NCBI RefSeq assembly: GCF_051603425.1
Contig: NZ_CP194411.1
Span: forward strand, 806,001 to 870,000
Source of the DNA: Selenomonas sputigena_A
Lineage (GTDB): Bacteria; Bacillota; Negativicutes; Selenomonadales; Selenomonadaceae
Direction: 5' to 3'
Length of the DNA: 64,000 nt
The notes under the pieces were generated by a model. That model saw nothing but the letters and a program-made list of their open reading frames with translations, was not told the DNA's origin and searched no databases. Numbering within the stretch: position 1 is the first letter of the stretch; every line of letters starts with the position of its first letter. Below, piece after piece: positions 43,581 through 52,083 of this stretch. The position numbers and the translations under genes are program-made.

Positions 43581-43649
43581 TATGTGTTAACTGCAAAAAT
43601 ATCAAATTGCCGGCGAGCCTCCTGTGCAGCGGCATTGTTCTTCTTCGCT
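43581..43649. repeat. Dispersed repeat 2, copy 2
   Basis: Partner of 31692-31759; see there. It begins only four bases after the IS4 right end and lies in the leader of the secreted protein gene at 43792. Confidence 0.6.
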
Positions 43650-43791
43650 GAAGTTCGGCGCATTCGAGCGGCCGCAGCTGCAGTGCGGTGTTGCGGAAAA
43701 TTCAATCCCGGCAGGAAAAACATCTTTGATTACAGAAAAGTATCTTATGCGTTCTCTTGCAATGATGCGCTATTTTCAGGGAGGTATCGCT

Positions 43792-44271
43792 ATGAAAAAA
43801 ACACTCCTACTCGCAGGTATTCTTGTCTTTATCATGTCAAATATTTCTTTTGGAGCCGAGCTGCCAAAAGGGACACTGACAAGGGAACAATTAACCCTGG
43901 GATATATTCCTATTGGAGCGACACCTCAAATGGTCACGCAAGTATATGGACAGCCCGATAGGATCGATGACCGCAACGGTATGACGTACTATTACGGAAA
44001 GACTCTGACGTTTTCATTCCTAGGCGTGGGCGCCGCTTCCCTGTACGATATCACTGCCACAGCAGATAACGGCATTGAAACCGCTGATGGAATCGGCGTT
44101 GGGATGCTGATCAGCAAACTCTATGATGTATATGGTACGCCTAATTACATCCGCAAAGATAAAGATGCGACGCGTTATTGGTATTACTGGGAAAGAAGCC
44201 CTTATGCTTATTTCACATTTACAGCCCAAAACGGAAAAATTGTAGAAATTTCCCTGCACTACGCAGATTGA
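43792..44271 (+). CDS. Secreted BamE/SmpA-like small protein
   Basis: 159 residues from ATG 43792 with CAGGGAGG upstream; a long upstream extension to 43624 has no support. Residues 1-23 form a signal peptide ending SFGA. The mature part has two similar units: GATPQMVTQVYGQPDRID with MTYYYGK, and GVGMLISKLYDVYGTPNYIR with ATRYWYYW. Repeats of G-x-x-x-x-x-V-x-x-x-YG-x-P are typical of BamE/SmpA or BLIP-like folds. Probably periplasmic; partner unknown. Confidence 0.65.
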   Translation: MKKTLLLAGILVFIMSNISFGAELPKGTLTREQLTLGYIPIGATPQMVTQVYGQPDRIDDRNGMTYYYGKTLTFSFLGVGAASLYDITATADNGIETADGIGVGMLISKLYDVYGTPNYIRKDKDATRYWYYWERSPYAYFTFTAQNGKIVEISLHYAD

Positions 44272-44346
44272 TAGAATGGAGTCCTCAAGCGTAACTGCGC
44301 TCCCACTTTCTCACCCCTTCCTATATGCCCTGCCCCCGGGAAAAGA

Positions 44347-44373
44347 AAAAACCACCGAACATCGGTGGTTTTT
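44347..44373. terminator. Bidirectional terminator
   Basis: An 11-bp stem AAAAACCACCG (44347-44357) with CGGTGGTTTTT (44363-44373), loop of five. It separates the secreted protein gene from the converging CheX gene. Confidence 0.9.
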
Positions 44374-44450
44374 CGACACTTTAGCAAGCACGCGGCTGCC
44401 GCATTCTTTCTGCGGCGGCGGTTTCTTGGCGCATTTATGGGAGCCTTCCC

Positions 44451-45305
44451 TCAGATGAACTCGTCGGCTGCGATGAGCAGGTTGAAGGGGCCGACGGGGC
44501 TTTCTATATGGAGGTTCAGGAGTTTGTTGACACTCAGGTGAAGCTCCGTCGCAGTCTTCGGCAGGTTCAGGTCGAGCTCGAGGTCGCGTTCTCCCAGACG
44601 CACGGCGAAGAAGCCGTTCAGGACATTGAGGAATTCCGCGAGGCTGTCGACTGCGAGCTCGTCGAGCTCCCGAAAATCTTCGTGACTGTAGCGGCGGGCA
44701 AGCTCGAGGAAAACCTCATCGGAAGCGGCCAAGCCTGTGACAAAGGAGACCGCGCCGGTGATGGCCTGGGAAACGATGTACCCGGGAAGGTCGCCGTCTG
44801 CAAGAGGCGTCCCCGTCGGATTGATGACGCAGGCGATGCCCATGAAGCGCTTCAGGGCATGAAACGCCACGCCGACGTATTCCGTATAGAGGGGCAATTC
44901 CTCCAACAGCATGGGAACCGCCGCCTTTTCCATCGCCTCCTGCAGAGGATGCTCGCCCATGCGCCCATAGTCATGAAAAAGCTGCTCTACCTCTTTGTAG
45001 TTCAGACGCCCGGCATCGAGCAGGGCCTGCGCCAACAGGCAGCCTTCTCCGGCGATCGCTTCCCCGAGGTTGTGGATCTGAGAAGCCGTGAGCACGCCTT
45101 CTTCCTCCGCGCTCTTGCGGAAGGCCTCGCCGGACAGTGCGCCGAGGGAATCAAGCTCCACGGCGGTCGCGGCGCCGCGGAACAGCGCCTGCAGCGGCAA
45201 ATCGACTTTTGTAGCGAGGGTTTTGGGGAGGAATTCGCGGATCTCCGTCACCTTGAGCACACCGTGATTCAGCAGGAATTGAGCAAACAAGAGATCACTG
45301 TTCAT
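44451..45305 (-). CDS. CheX-like chemotaxis phosphatase with N-terminal repeat domain
   Basis: 284 residues from ATG 45303-45305 (MNSDLLFAQF); a frame extension to 45392 runs into the preceding gene. The C-terminal half (residues 140-270) resembles CheX/CheC: YVGVAFHALKRFMGIACVIN, QAITGAVSFVTGLAASDEVF, DELAVDSLAEFLNVLNGFFA. The E-x2-N pattern needed for CheY-P hydrolysis may be EFLNVLN. The N-terminal half has repeats such as LLFAQFLLNHGVLKVTEI and CLLAQALLDAGRLNYKEV, like MshEN-type motifs. Overlaps the CheY-like gene by 11 bases. Confidence 0.65.
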   Translation of the reverse strand: MNSDLLFAQFLLNHGVLKVTEIREFLPKTLATKVDLPLQALFRGAATAVELDSLGALSGEAFRKSAEEEGVLTASQIHNLGEAIAGEGCLLAQALLDAGRLNYKEVEQLFHDYGRMGEHPLQEAMEKAAVPMLLEELPLYTEYVGVAFHALKRFMGIACVINPTGTPLADGDLPGYIVSQAITGAVSFVTGLAASDEVFLELARRYSHEDFRELDELAVDSLAEFLNVLNGFFAVRLGERDLELDLNLPKTATELHLSVNKLLNLHIESPVGPFNLLIAADEFI

Positions 45306-45681
45306 CCAGTCCTGCCTTTTTCCGAATGCGCGCGATGGCATTCTTGATCTGCTCGGGCGTATAGGGCTTCTGGATAAAGTCCAAGGCGCCAAGCTTCAAT
45401 GTCTCCATGAGTTTTCCCGGCGTTCCTGCAGAGGACAGCATAATGACGGGAATCGTATCATCGACTTCCTTGATGACGCGCAAAACCTCTATGCCGTCGA
45501 CCTCAGGCATGACGATATCCAGGATGATGCCGTCCGGGCGATCGCCGAGGCTCTCCGCAATCGCCTCCTTGCCGTTCTCCGTCTCGATGACCTCGCAGTC
45601 AAGCGCCTCAAGCTCCTCGCGCAGCTGCTTGCGCAGAAGCTTGGAATCATCGGAAATAAGGATCTTGCACTTTCTGGCCAA
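45295..45681 (-). CDS. CheY-like single-domain response regulator
   Basis: 128 residues starting at TTG 45679-45681, eight bases after AAAGGAGG; the open frame to 45900 covers repeat 1 and is not coding. Receiver domain only: CKILISDDSKLLRKQLREEL with the acidic pair, GIILDIVMPEVDG with the phospho-Asp, VIMLSSAG, and FIQKPYTPEQIKNAI with the Lys. Coupled to the CheX-like gene, so that protein probably dephosphorylates it. Confidence 0.88.
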   Translation of the reverse strand: MARKCKILISDDSKLLRKQLREELEALDCEVIETENGKEAIAESLGDRPDGIILDIVMPEVDGIEVLRVIKEVDDTIPVIMLSSAGTPGKLMETLKLGALDFIQKPYTPEQIKNAIARIRKKAGLDEQ

Positions 45682-45762
45682 TCCAAACGCCTCCTTTGGC
45701 TGTCGCCTTGCGGCCATGGGTTTTATAGCTGCAAGGCTCCACCTCATTCGTTTTCGCTTCTC

Positions 45763-45868
45763 TGCCGTGAAAGCCCAAGAAGTCAAGTCCGAAAGACACA
45801 GACCGATGGGGCTTGCATGGCAGAGCGGTGCACAACGCCTGCAAAGCGGACGTTTGTGCATGCAGTTT
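45763..45868. repeat. Dispersed repeat 1, copy B
   Basis: Matches 37927-38033 over about 105 bp (AAGCCCAAGA, TCAAG, CAGACCGAT, then GCGG.GCACAA and GCGGACGTTTGTGC.TG.AGTTT). The hairpin is preserved. It lies between the cheY-like gene and deoB, without a transposase. Confidence 0.65.
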
Positions 45869-45927
45869 CCATTATTATACCACATTTCCGTCAAATCCAT
45901 AAAGAACTTCTTCCGCGTTCTTCCCTC

Positions 45928-47136
45928 TCAAGCCTTTTTGATTTCCTGCCAGAAGCTCCTCCCTTCTGTTTCCAGGGGCACGCCGAACATTTCGGCAATC
46001 GTGGCGGCGGTATCGGCGAACGAGGAACGCGTACCGAGATTGCGCCCTGCGGCTATGGAAGCGCCGCAGGCGAGAAGCGGCACATATTCGCGCGTATGGT
46101 CGGTGCCCGGAGCGCCGGGATCACAGCCGTGGTCGGCGGTAATGAAGAGCGCATCGCCGTCTTTCATGCCCTGGAGGAATTCGCCCAGCGAGGCGTCGAA
46201 TTCCATCAAGGCTTTGGCATAGCCCTCGATATCGCGGCGATGCCCGTAAACCATGTCAAAATCGACGAGATTGACGAAGGCAAGACCCGTGAAATCCTCG
46301 TGCTGCAGCGCGAGCGTCTTTTTCATGCCGTCGGCATTGTTCTCGTTCGTGCCGAGGCTTCTCGTGAGACCGCACCCGGCAAAGATGTCCGAAATCTTGC
46401 CGACGCCGATGACATCGCATCCCGCCGCCTTCAGAGCGTCCAGCACCGTGCCGGACGGCTCCAGGGAGAAGTCGTGGCGCCCCGCCGTGCGCTCGTAATC
46501 CGGCCATGTCCCGATGAAGGGACGCGCGATGACACGGCCTACGCCGTGCGCTCCCTGCATGACGACGCGCGCCTTGCGGCAGGCCTCGTAAAGCTCCTCG
46601 CGGGAAACGACGGCCTCGTGCGCCGCCAACTGCAGCACGCTGTCCGCCGAGGTGTAGACGATGAGCGCGCCCGTTTCGATATGCTCGCGGCCATAGTCAT
46701 GAATGACCGCCGTGCCCGAATACGGCTTGTTGCAGATGAGCTTGCGCCCGATGCTTTTTTCCAGCTCGGCGATGACCTCCGGCGGAAAGCCATCCGGGTA
46801 GGTCGGCATGGGCTGATGCGCGACAAGCCCGGCAAGCTCCCAATGCCCCGTCGTCGTATCCTTGCCGCGCGATTTTTCCTGCAAGCGCATAAAGGCGCCG
46901 CGCATCTGCGGGGCTTCCGCCGCCGGCATCGTTTCGCCTGCCGCCTTCATCGCCTCCGCCATGCCATCGACGGCAAAAATGCCCAAAGACGCCAGATGCG
47001 GCACGGCAAAGCCCTTTGCCTTCGTCAGGCTCAGGAGCGTATTGCACGGGCCGTCGCCGAATTCCGCCGCATCGGGAGCCGCGCCGATGCCGAGACTGTC
47101 GAGCACGATGACAAAAAGCCGCTGGATCTCTTTCAT
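45928..47136 (-). CDS. deoB: Phosphopentomutase
   Basis: 402 residues from ATG 47134-47136. Alkaline phosphatase superfamily metalloenzyme: FVIVLDSLGIGAAPDAAEFG holds the first metal Asp, KDTTTGHWELAGL contains the phospho-Thr region, and DALFITADHGCDPGAPGTDH with the C-terminal HTREYVPLLA carries further metal ligands. It converts ribose- or deoxyribose-1-phosphate to the 5-phosphate in nucleoside salvage. The deoxyribose-phosphate aldolase of the same pathway is encoded at 58417. Its start overlaps the GNAT gene stop by four bases. Confidence 0.93.
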   Translation of the reverse strand: MKEIQRLFVIVLDSLGIGAAPDAAEFGDGPCNTLLSLTKAKGFAVPHLASLGIFAVDGMAEAMKAAGETMPAAEAPQMRGAFMRLQEKSRGKDTTTGHWELAGLVAHQPMPTYPDGFPPEVIAELEKSIGRKLICNKPYSGTAVIHDYGREHIETGALIVYTSADSVLQLAAHEAVVSREELYEACRKARVVMQGAHGVGRVIARPFIGTWPDYERTAGRHDFSLEPSGTVLDALKAAGCDVIGVGKISDIFAGCGLTRSLGTNENNADGMKKTLALQHEDFTGLAFVNLVDFDMVYGHRRDIEGYAKALMEFDASLGEFLQGMKDGDALFITADHGCDPGAPGTDHTREYVPLLACGASIAAGRNLGTRSSFADTAATIAEMFGVPLETEGRSFWQEIKKA

Positions 47137-47666
47137 AGTTCCTCTCCCCTTTCCTTGCGTGCGAAGTATTCACGGTCGAGTATGCCGAGGATCACAAGAT
47201 TCTCATACACGCCGTCCGTCAGGATCGTCTCACGGATCAAACCTTCGCGCACGAGCCCTTCCGATTCGTAAACATGCAGTGCGCGCGCGTTGTAATCCTT
47301 GCAGTCGAGCCAGGCGCGGTGAAAGCCGAGGTCGTCAAATGCCCATGACTTGAGCATCTTGAGCGTTTCATGGCCATAGCCCTCGCCCTTCTTGTCGAGG
47401 ATGATGCGCGTCCATTCCATCTCCTTCGAGGGATTGTTCAAACCCGCGATCATCAAAAAACCGACGGGCTCCTCCGTATCCATGCGTTCGATGATGAGAT
47501 GGATCGCCCCCTCGGTATCGAGCGTTTCCCTGTGCACCGCACGCTCCCAAGGTATGACGAACCTGCCGTTTTCAGGACGGAACTCCACCTCAAGGATGTA
47601 ATCCAGATCCTTTTCCTCCGCCTGCCGAAAATGCAGACGCTTCCCTTTTTTCACAATGCCCTGCAT
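47133..47666 (-). CDS. GNAT-family N-acetyltransferase
   Basis: 177 residues from ATG 47664-47666, with AAAGGAGCATTTT upstream. GNAT pattern of the RimJ/RimL-like type: LHFRQAEEKDLDYILEVEF, VGFLMIAGLNN, WTRIILDKKGEGYGHETLKM with the acetyl-CoA loop, and DCKDYNARALHVYESEGLV. Coupled to deoB by an ATGA overlap, but no functional link is apparent. Substrate unknown. Confidence 0.88.
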   Translation of the reverse strand: MQGIVKKGKRLHFRQAEEKDLDYILEVEFRPENGRFVIPWERAVHRETLDTEGAIHLIIERMDTEEPVGFLMIAGLNNPSKEMEWTRIILDKKGEGYGHETLKMLKSWAFDDLGFHRAWLDCKDYNARALHVYESEGLVREGLIRETILTDGVYENLVILGILDREYFARKERGEEL

Positions 47667-47944
47667 AAAATGCTCCTTTCGATCGCCTCGCCCCGGCGCC
47701 CGTCCCCCGTCTTGCAGAAATTCCACCAAGGCCATGCCCATCGCCAAACAGGATACTTTCCTCCATTTATTGTATAATGGAAACAGAGGCTTTGCAAACA
47801 CTAAGCCCCGGTCGACGGGAATTTTCCTCGTCCGCATTGACAGCAATGCCGCCGCATTTTATAATAAACACATTCCATAGTTCATCTGTATGAATAATAC
47901 ATTTACTTTACAGGACCAACACAAAAGAAAAGGAGCCTTCTCCC

Positions 47945-49117
47945 ATGCATCATTTCGACTTCGATGAGATCATCGACCGCCGACATACGAACAGCTTGAA
48001 ATACGACTTCGCCGCAGAGCGCGGCTATCCCGAGGATGTTCTGCCCTTCTGGGTCGCCGATATGGACTTCCGTGCGCCGCAGGCGGTGCGCGAGGCCATC
48101 CGGCAGCGCGCCGAGCATGGCATCTTCGGCTATTCGAGCCCGAAAGAGGAGTATTATGCGGCGCTCGAAAAATGGTTCGATACGCGCCATGGCTGGCGGC
48201 CCGGCAAGGATGCACTCGTCATCACGCCGGGCGTCGTCTTCGCGCTTTCCACGGCGGTGCGCACTTTTACGCAGGCAGGCGATGCCGTCCTCGTGACGGA
48301 GCCGGTCTACTATCCGTTTTTCAGCACGATCGAGGGCAACGGCCGCAGGCTCGTCACGAGCTCCCTGCTCTTCGAGGACGGCGCATACCGCATGGATTTC
48401 GCCGATATGGAGAAAAAAATCACCGAAAACAAGGTCAGGCTCCTGCTCCTCTGCAGCCCGCACAACCCCGTCGGGCGCGTCTGGCGACGCGAAGAGCTGG
48501 AGCGGCTCGCCTCCATCTGCCTCGCGCACGATGTCCTCGTCGTCGCCGACGAGATCCACGCCGACTTCGTGCGCCCTGGGAACAAACACACGCCCTTCGC
48601 CTCGCTCTCTCCCGAAGTCGCCGCCAGGACGATCACCTGCACTGCGCCGAGCAAGACCTTCAATCTCGCCGGGCTGCAGCTCTCGAACATCTTCATCACA
48701 GAAAAAAGCCTGCGCCAAAGGTTCCAAAAGGAAGTCTACAGCACAGGCTACGGCGAACCAAATCTTTTCGGCCTTTTGGCGGCGCAGGCGGCTTACAGCG
48801 AAGGCGGCCCGTGGCTCGACTCGCTGCTCGCCTACCTGGAGGAAAACATCGCGCACACGAAGCGCTTCCTCGCCGAACATCTGCCGCAGGTGCAGCTCAT
48901 CGAGCCCGAAGGCACCTACCTGCTCTGGCTCGACTTCCGCGCCTGCGGCCTGGAAGTGAAGGCGCTCGACCGGAAGATCATCGAGGAGGCCCGCCTCTGG
49001 CTCGATGACGGCGCCATCTTCGGCAAGAGCGGCGCGGGCTTCCAGCGCCTCAACATCGCCTGCCCCCGGGCGACGCTCGAAAAAGGGCTCGAGGCGCTCG
49101 CACGTGTCTTCGGCTGA
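47945..49117 (+). CDS. MalY/PatB-type aminotransferase (cystathionine beta-lyase)
   Basis: 390 residues from ATG 47945 with AAAAGGAGCC upstream. PLP fold type I enzyme: DRRHTNSLKYD and VLPFWVADMDFRAPQAVREA near the N-terminus are typical of the MalY/PatB group; LLCSPHNPVGRVWRREEL, VVADEIHADFV, and the PLP lysine in CTAPSKTFNLAGLQLSN (near residue 235). Such enzymes cleave cystathionine to homocysteine and pyruvate, and some also regulate. Function by family. Stand-alone gene, divergent from the GNAT-deoB pair. Confidence 0.9.
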   Translation: MHHFDFDEIIDRRHTNSLKYDFAAERGYPEDVLPFWVADMDFRAPQAVREAIRQRAEHGIFGYSSPKEEYYAALEKWFDTRHGWRPGKDALVITPGVVFALSTAVRTFTQAGDAVLVTEPVYYPFFSTIEGNGRRLVTSSLLFEDGAYRMDFADMEKKITENKVRLLLLCSPHNPVGRVWRREELERLASICLAHDVLVVADEIHADFVRPGNKHTPFASLSPEVAARTITCTAPSKTFNLAGLQLSNIFITEKSLRQRFQKEVYSTGYGEPNLFGLLAAQAAYSEGGPWLDSLLAYLEENIAHTKRFLAEHLPQVQLIEPEGTYLLWLDFRACGLEVKALDRKIIEEARLWLDDGAIFGKSGAGFQRLNIACPRATLEKGLEALARVFG

Positions 49118-49153
49118 AGCAGGCGCATGTCGTTCAGCCAAAGCTTCGCTCGT

Positions 49154-50602
49154 TCACCACTGATGGCGATGCAGACGGCCGATGCCGGCGTGCAGCAGTA
49201 TGAGGAAGGTGAAAAGCTCAAGCCTGCCGAGGATCATCAGGAAGCCGGCGAACACCTTAACCCAGCCGGGCAGCAGCAGGAAATCCTTGCCACCGTAGAG
49301 AAGCGTCACGACGGTTCCCGTGCCGGATAGGCAGCCGACGGCAAAGCCCATAGCGGGCAGGGCGTCGATATGGGCGAGCGCAAGGCCGAGCGTCGCCGCG
49401 ACGAGGACGACGACATAGAGGAAAAAGAAGGCCATGATGCGGCCGAGAACCTTGCGCGGCACGGAAACACCGTCCACCTTGACGTTGACGACCATGCGCG
49501 GGTGAATCGTGCGCAGAACCTCGGCCTTGGCCATCTTGCACAGCACGAGGAGCCGCATGACCTTGAAGCCGCCCCCGACCGAGCCGATGGAGCAGCCGAG
49601 AAAGGCCAGCAGCAGCAGGACGGCATGGGGAAAAGTCGGCCATTTCGCGAGCTCCACTTCGGCAAATCCCGTCGTCGTCGCAAACGATATCGCATGGAAA
49701 AGTCCGAAGCGCAGGCTCCGCTCCCCATCGTAGACGCCGCTGTAGGCGAGGTATCCCGCGAGCAGGAGCCCGCCGACGAGAACGACGGCGAGAAAGACGC
49801 GAAGCTCCGTATCGGCGAAAAGCGTCCGCAGGCTGCGGCGCGCCGCAACCCGTTTCCAGAGCAGGAAGTTCACGCCCGCGAGAAACATCGACACGGCAGC
49901 CGCCAGCTCCGTCGGCGCCTTGTCCGCCCCGAGCACCGTGCCGCGCGGATCAAGGCCCGTCGTCGATATCGAGGTCAAGGCAAGCACCAGAGCGGGAAGC
50001 AGGCTCTCGCCCGCCAGCAGGAACAGCCCCAGCGAAACGAGCGTCAAGACGCAGTAGATGAGCACCATCTTGCGTCCCGCGAGGTTCATGCGGTGCAGCA
50101 GCGGACTGAAACTCAGACCGCTCCCCGCCGAAAGCGTGATGCCAAAGCAGCCGCCGACCTGCGGCATGACAGTCACAAGCAGGATGAGGAAGTGCAGCCC
50201 GCCGATCCAGCCCTGAAAGATCTGCCAAAAGCCCAGCGAGCTTTGCAGCCCCGTCGGCGTGAAAAGGAGCGCCGTCGTCGTGAAGGCCGCGACGCTCGCA
50301 AAAAAAGCGTCCGCGCCCGTAAAGGTCCCCGTGAACCAAAAGGGCAGCGCACCGAGAAAGGACAGCAGAAGCCAGGCGGAGAGCAGGAACACCGCCCCCT
50401 CCGTCACGCCGATCACATGGCGATGCCCCTTGCCGAAGCCGGCGAAACCGCCCCCAAAGGCAAAAGAAAAGGCTGCCGGCAGGGCAAAGGCAGCAGGACG
50501 CGCGTCGCCCCAAAGAACCGACAGCAAGAAGGCGATGGAGAGCGCCGTCCCCTCCAGAAAGGCCATGCGCCCGAGCAGGAAGGCAATGGTACGTATATCC
50601 AT
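49154..50602 (-). CDS. trkH: TrkH-family potassium uptake channel
   Basis: 482 residues from ATG 50600-50602, directly after the trkA stop. Polytopic inner-membrane protein with four pore repeats; visible selectivity-type segments include FTTTALLFTPTG, LTSISTTGLDPRG, FATTTGFAEVEL and LSGTGTVVTLLYGG. Companion of the cytosolic TrkA encoded just upstream. Together they form a Trk/Ktr-type K+ uptake system. Confidence 0.9.
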   Translation of the reverse strand: MDIRTIAFLLGRMAFLEGTALSIAFLLSVLWGDARPAAFALPAAFSFAFGGGFAGFGKGHRHVIGVTEGAVFLLSAWLLLSFLGALPFWFTGTFTGADAFFASVAAFTTTALLFTPTGLQSSLGFWQIFQGWIGGLHFLILLVTVMPQVGGCFGITLSAGSGLSFSPLLHRMNLAGRKMVLIYCVLTLVSLGLFLLAGESLLPALVLALTSISTTGLDPRGTVLGADKAPTELAAAVSMFLAGVNFLLWKRVAARRSLRTLFADTELRVFLAVVLVGGLLLAGYLAYSGVYDGERSLRFGLFHAISFATTTGFAEVELAKWPTFPHAVLLLLAFLGCSIGSVGGGFKVMRLLVLCKMAKAEVLRTIHPRMVVNVKVDGVSVPRKVLGRIMAFFFLYVVVLVAATLGLALAHIDALPAMGFAVGCLSGTGTVVTLLYGGKDFLLLPGWVKVFAGFLMILGRLELFTFLILLHAGIGRLHRHQW

Positions 50603-50603
50603 A

Positions 50604-51950
50604 TCAATTCTTCCCCTTGAAGTATTTCATGACCTTCTGGGCAAATCCCATCTGGATGAAGAGAATCGTGCGATCCCCGGGCTGCAGAACCGACGCGCCG
50701 TTCGGAATCACGGCCTCATCGTCGCGCACGTAGGCGCAGACAAGGCACTCGCGCGGCAGCCTTGCATCCATGAGCCGGATCCCTGCCACAGGAGCGCCCT
50801 CCTGCACAATGACCTCGACAGCCTCAGCCTTCGCCCCTTCCAGGAAGGAAACGGAGACAACGCCGCCGCGCCGCGCGAATGCCAGCACCTCACCCGCCGA
50901 CAGGAGACGCGCCGAGAGAACGATATCGACGCCGACCTTTTCCATGAGATCGACGTATTCATTGCGCGCAACGCGCACAACCGTCCTGCCCGCCCCCAAG
51001 TGCTTCGCGAGAAGCGCGAGCATCAGGTTCAGCTTGTCGTCCTCCGTAAGGCAGACGACGACATCGGCATTGGCCACGCCTTCCTCCGTCAGAAGATCGA
51101 TGTCCGTGCCGTCGCCGCATATCGCAAGCCCGTTGTCGAGGCAGTCGGCCGCCAGGCGGCTGCGCTCATCGTTCAGCTCGATGACCTTCACAGCGACGTC
51201 CGCCTCGTCGAGCATCTTTGCAAGAAAACGCCCCGTACGCCCCGCGCCGATGATCATCACATGCTCGAGCTTCTTCGCGTCGCGATGCACAAAGTTCTCG
51301 CTGAACTTCTCGATTTCCTCCGGATCGCCGATAAAATAGGCGTTGTCATGCGGCAAGAGGCAGTCGTCGCCGTGCGGGATGATCATGCGGTGGTCGCGGA
51401 AAATCATGCCCGCGAGGATCGCCTTGGGCATTTCGAGATCCTTGAGGGGAATGTTCGCCAAAGGCGAATGGCGCGTCACCTTCGTCTCAAAGAGACGCAC
51501 CTTGCCGCTCGCGAAATCCTCGACATCGAGCGCCGCCGGCGTCATCAATATGCGGTAGACCTCGCGCGCCGTGATGAGCTCAGGGTTCAGCATGAGGTCG
51601 ATATCGAAATTCTTCTTGAGATATTCCTTTCCCTCCGAAAGGAACTGCATATCGCGGATGCGTGCCGCCGTATGCGTGATGCCGTGCTTCTTCGCCAGAA
51701 TGCAGGCGACCATGTTGACCTCGTCGCTTGCAGTCACGGCGATGAGAACGTCGGCTCCCCGGATGTCGGGATCATCCATCGTGATGGGGCTCGCGCCGTT
51801 CGCCGCGACGGTCAGGACATCGAGCGTATTCTTCGCCGCCTCGAGGCGCACCTCGTCCCGATCGACAAGCACCACATCAAACGCCTCGTTCGACAAGAGC
51901 TCCGCAATGCTGTAGCCCAATTTCCCTGCGCCGATGATGACAATGCGCAA
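50604..51950 (-). CDS. trkA: Trk system regulatory protein TrkA
   Basis: 448 residues from TTG 51948-51950, six bases after GGAGGG; the open frame to 52019 adds unconserved residues. Two RCK units, each with a Rossmann dinucleotide-binding fold: RIVIIGAGKLGYSIAELLSN at the N-terminus with VLVDRDE, and HVMIIGAGRTGRFLAKMLDE near residue 230 with VIELNDERS. Each is followed by a TrkA-C domain. It gates TrkH, encoded immediately downstream. Confidence 0.92.
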   Translation of the reverse strand: MRIVIIGAGKLGYSIAELLSNEAFDVVLVDRDEVRLEAAKNTLDVLTVAANGASPITMDDPDIRGADVLIAVTASDEVNMVACILAKKHGITHTAARIRDMQFLSEGKEYLKKNFDIDLMLNPELITAREVYRILMTPAALDVEDFASGKVRLFETKVTRHSPLANIPLKDLEMPKAILAGMIFRDHRMIIPHGDDCLLPHDNAYFIGDPEEIEKFSENFVHRDAKKLEHVMIIGAGRTGRFLAKMLDEADVAVKVIELNDERSRLAADCLDNGLAICGDGTDIDLLTEEGVANADVVVCLTEDDKLNLMLALLAKHLGAGRTVVRVARNEYVDLMEKVGVDIVLSARLLSAGEVLAFARRGGVVSVSFLEGAKAEAVEVIVQEGAPVAGIRLMDARLPRECLVCAYVRDDEAVIPNGASVLQPGDRTILFIQMGFAQKVMKYFKGKN

Positions 51951-51977
51951 AGCGATCCCTCCTTTTGGAAATGCGCA

Positions 51978-52036
51978 AGAAAAAAGCCGCGGGAGCTGCC
52001 GCCGTGCAAAGTTCTGCACGGGCTTCCCTTGGCTTT
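51978..52036 (-). terminator. Terminator after the DUF362 gene
   Basis: Read leftward: AAAAAGCC...GGGA...CCGTGCA, then TGCACGG...TCCC...GGCTTTTTT. The inner 7-bp stem CCGTGCA/TGCACGG has a six-base loop; the outer stem ends in six T. It lies between the DUF362 stop and the trkA start. Confidence 0.8.
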
Positions 52037-52083
52037 TTCTGCACCCTTTGCCTTATTTTAGCGCATTTGGACAGCGGACGCAA

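Noticed and set aside
43624..43791. N-terminal extension of the BamE-like secreted protein
   Set aside because: The extra 56 codons translate repeat 2 and leader DNA; the signal peptide begins at 43792 with a good ribosome site.
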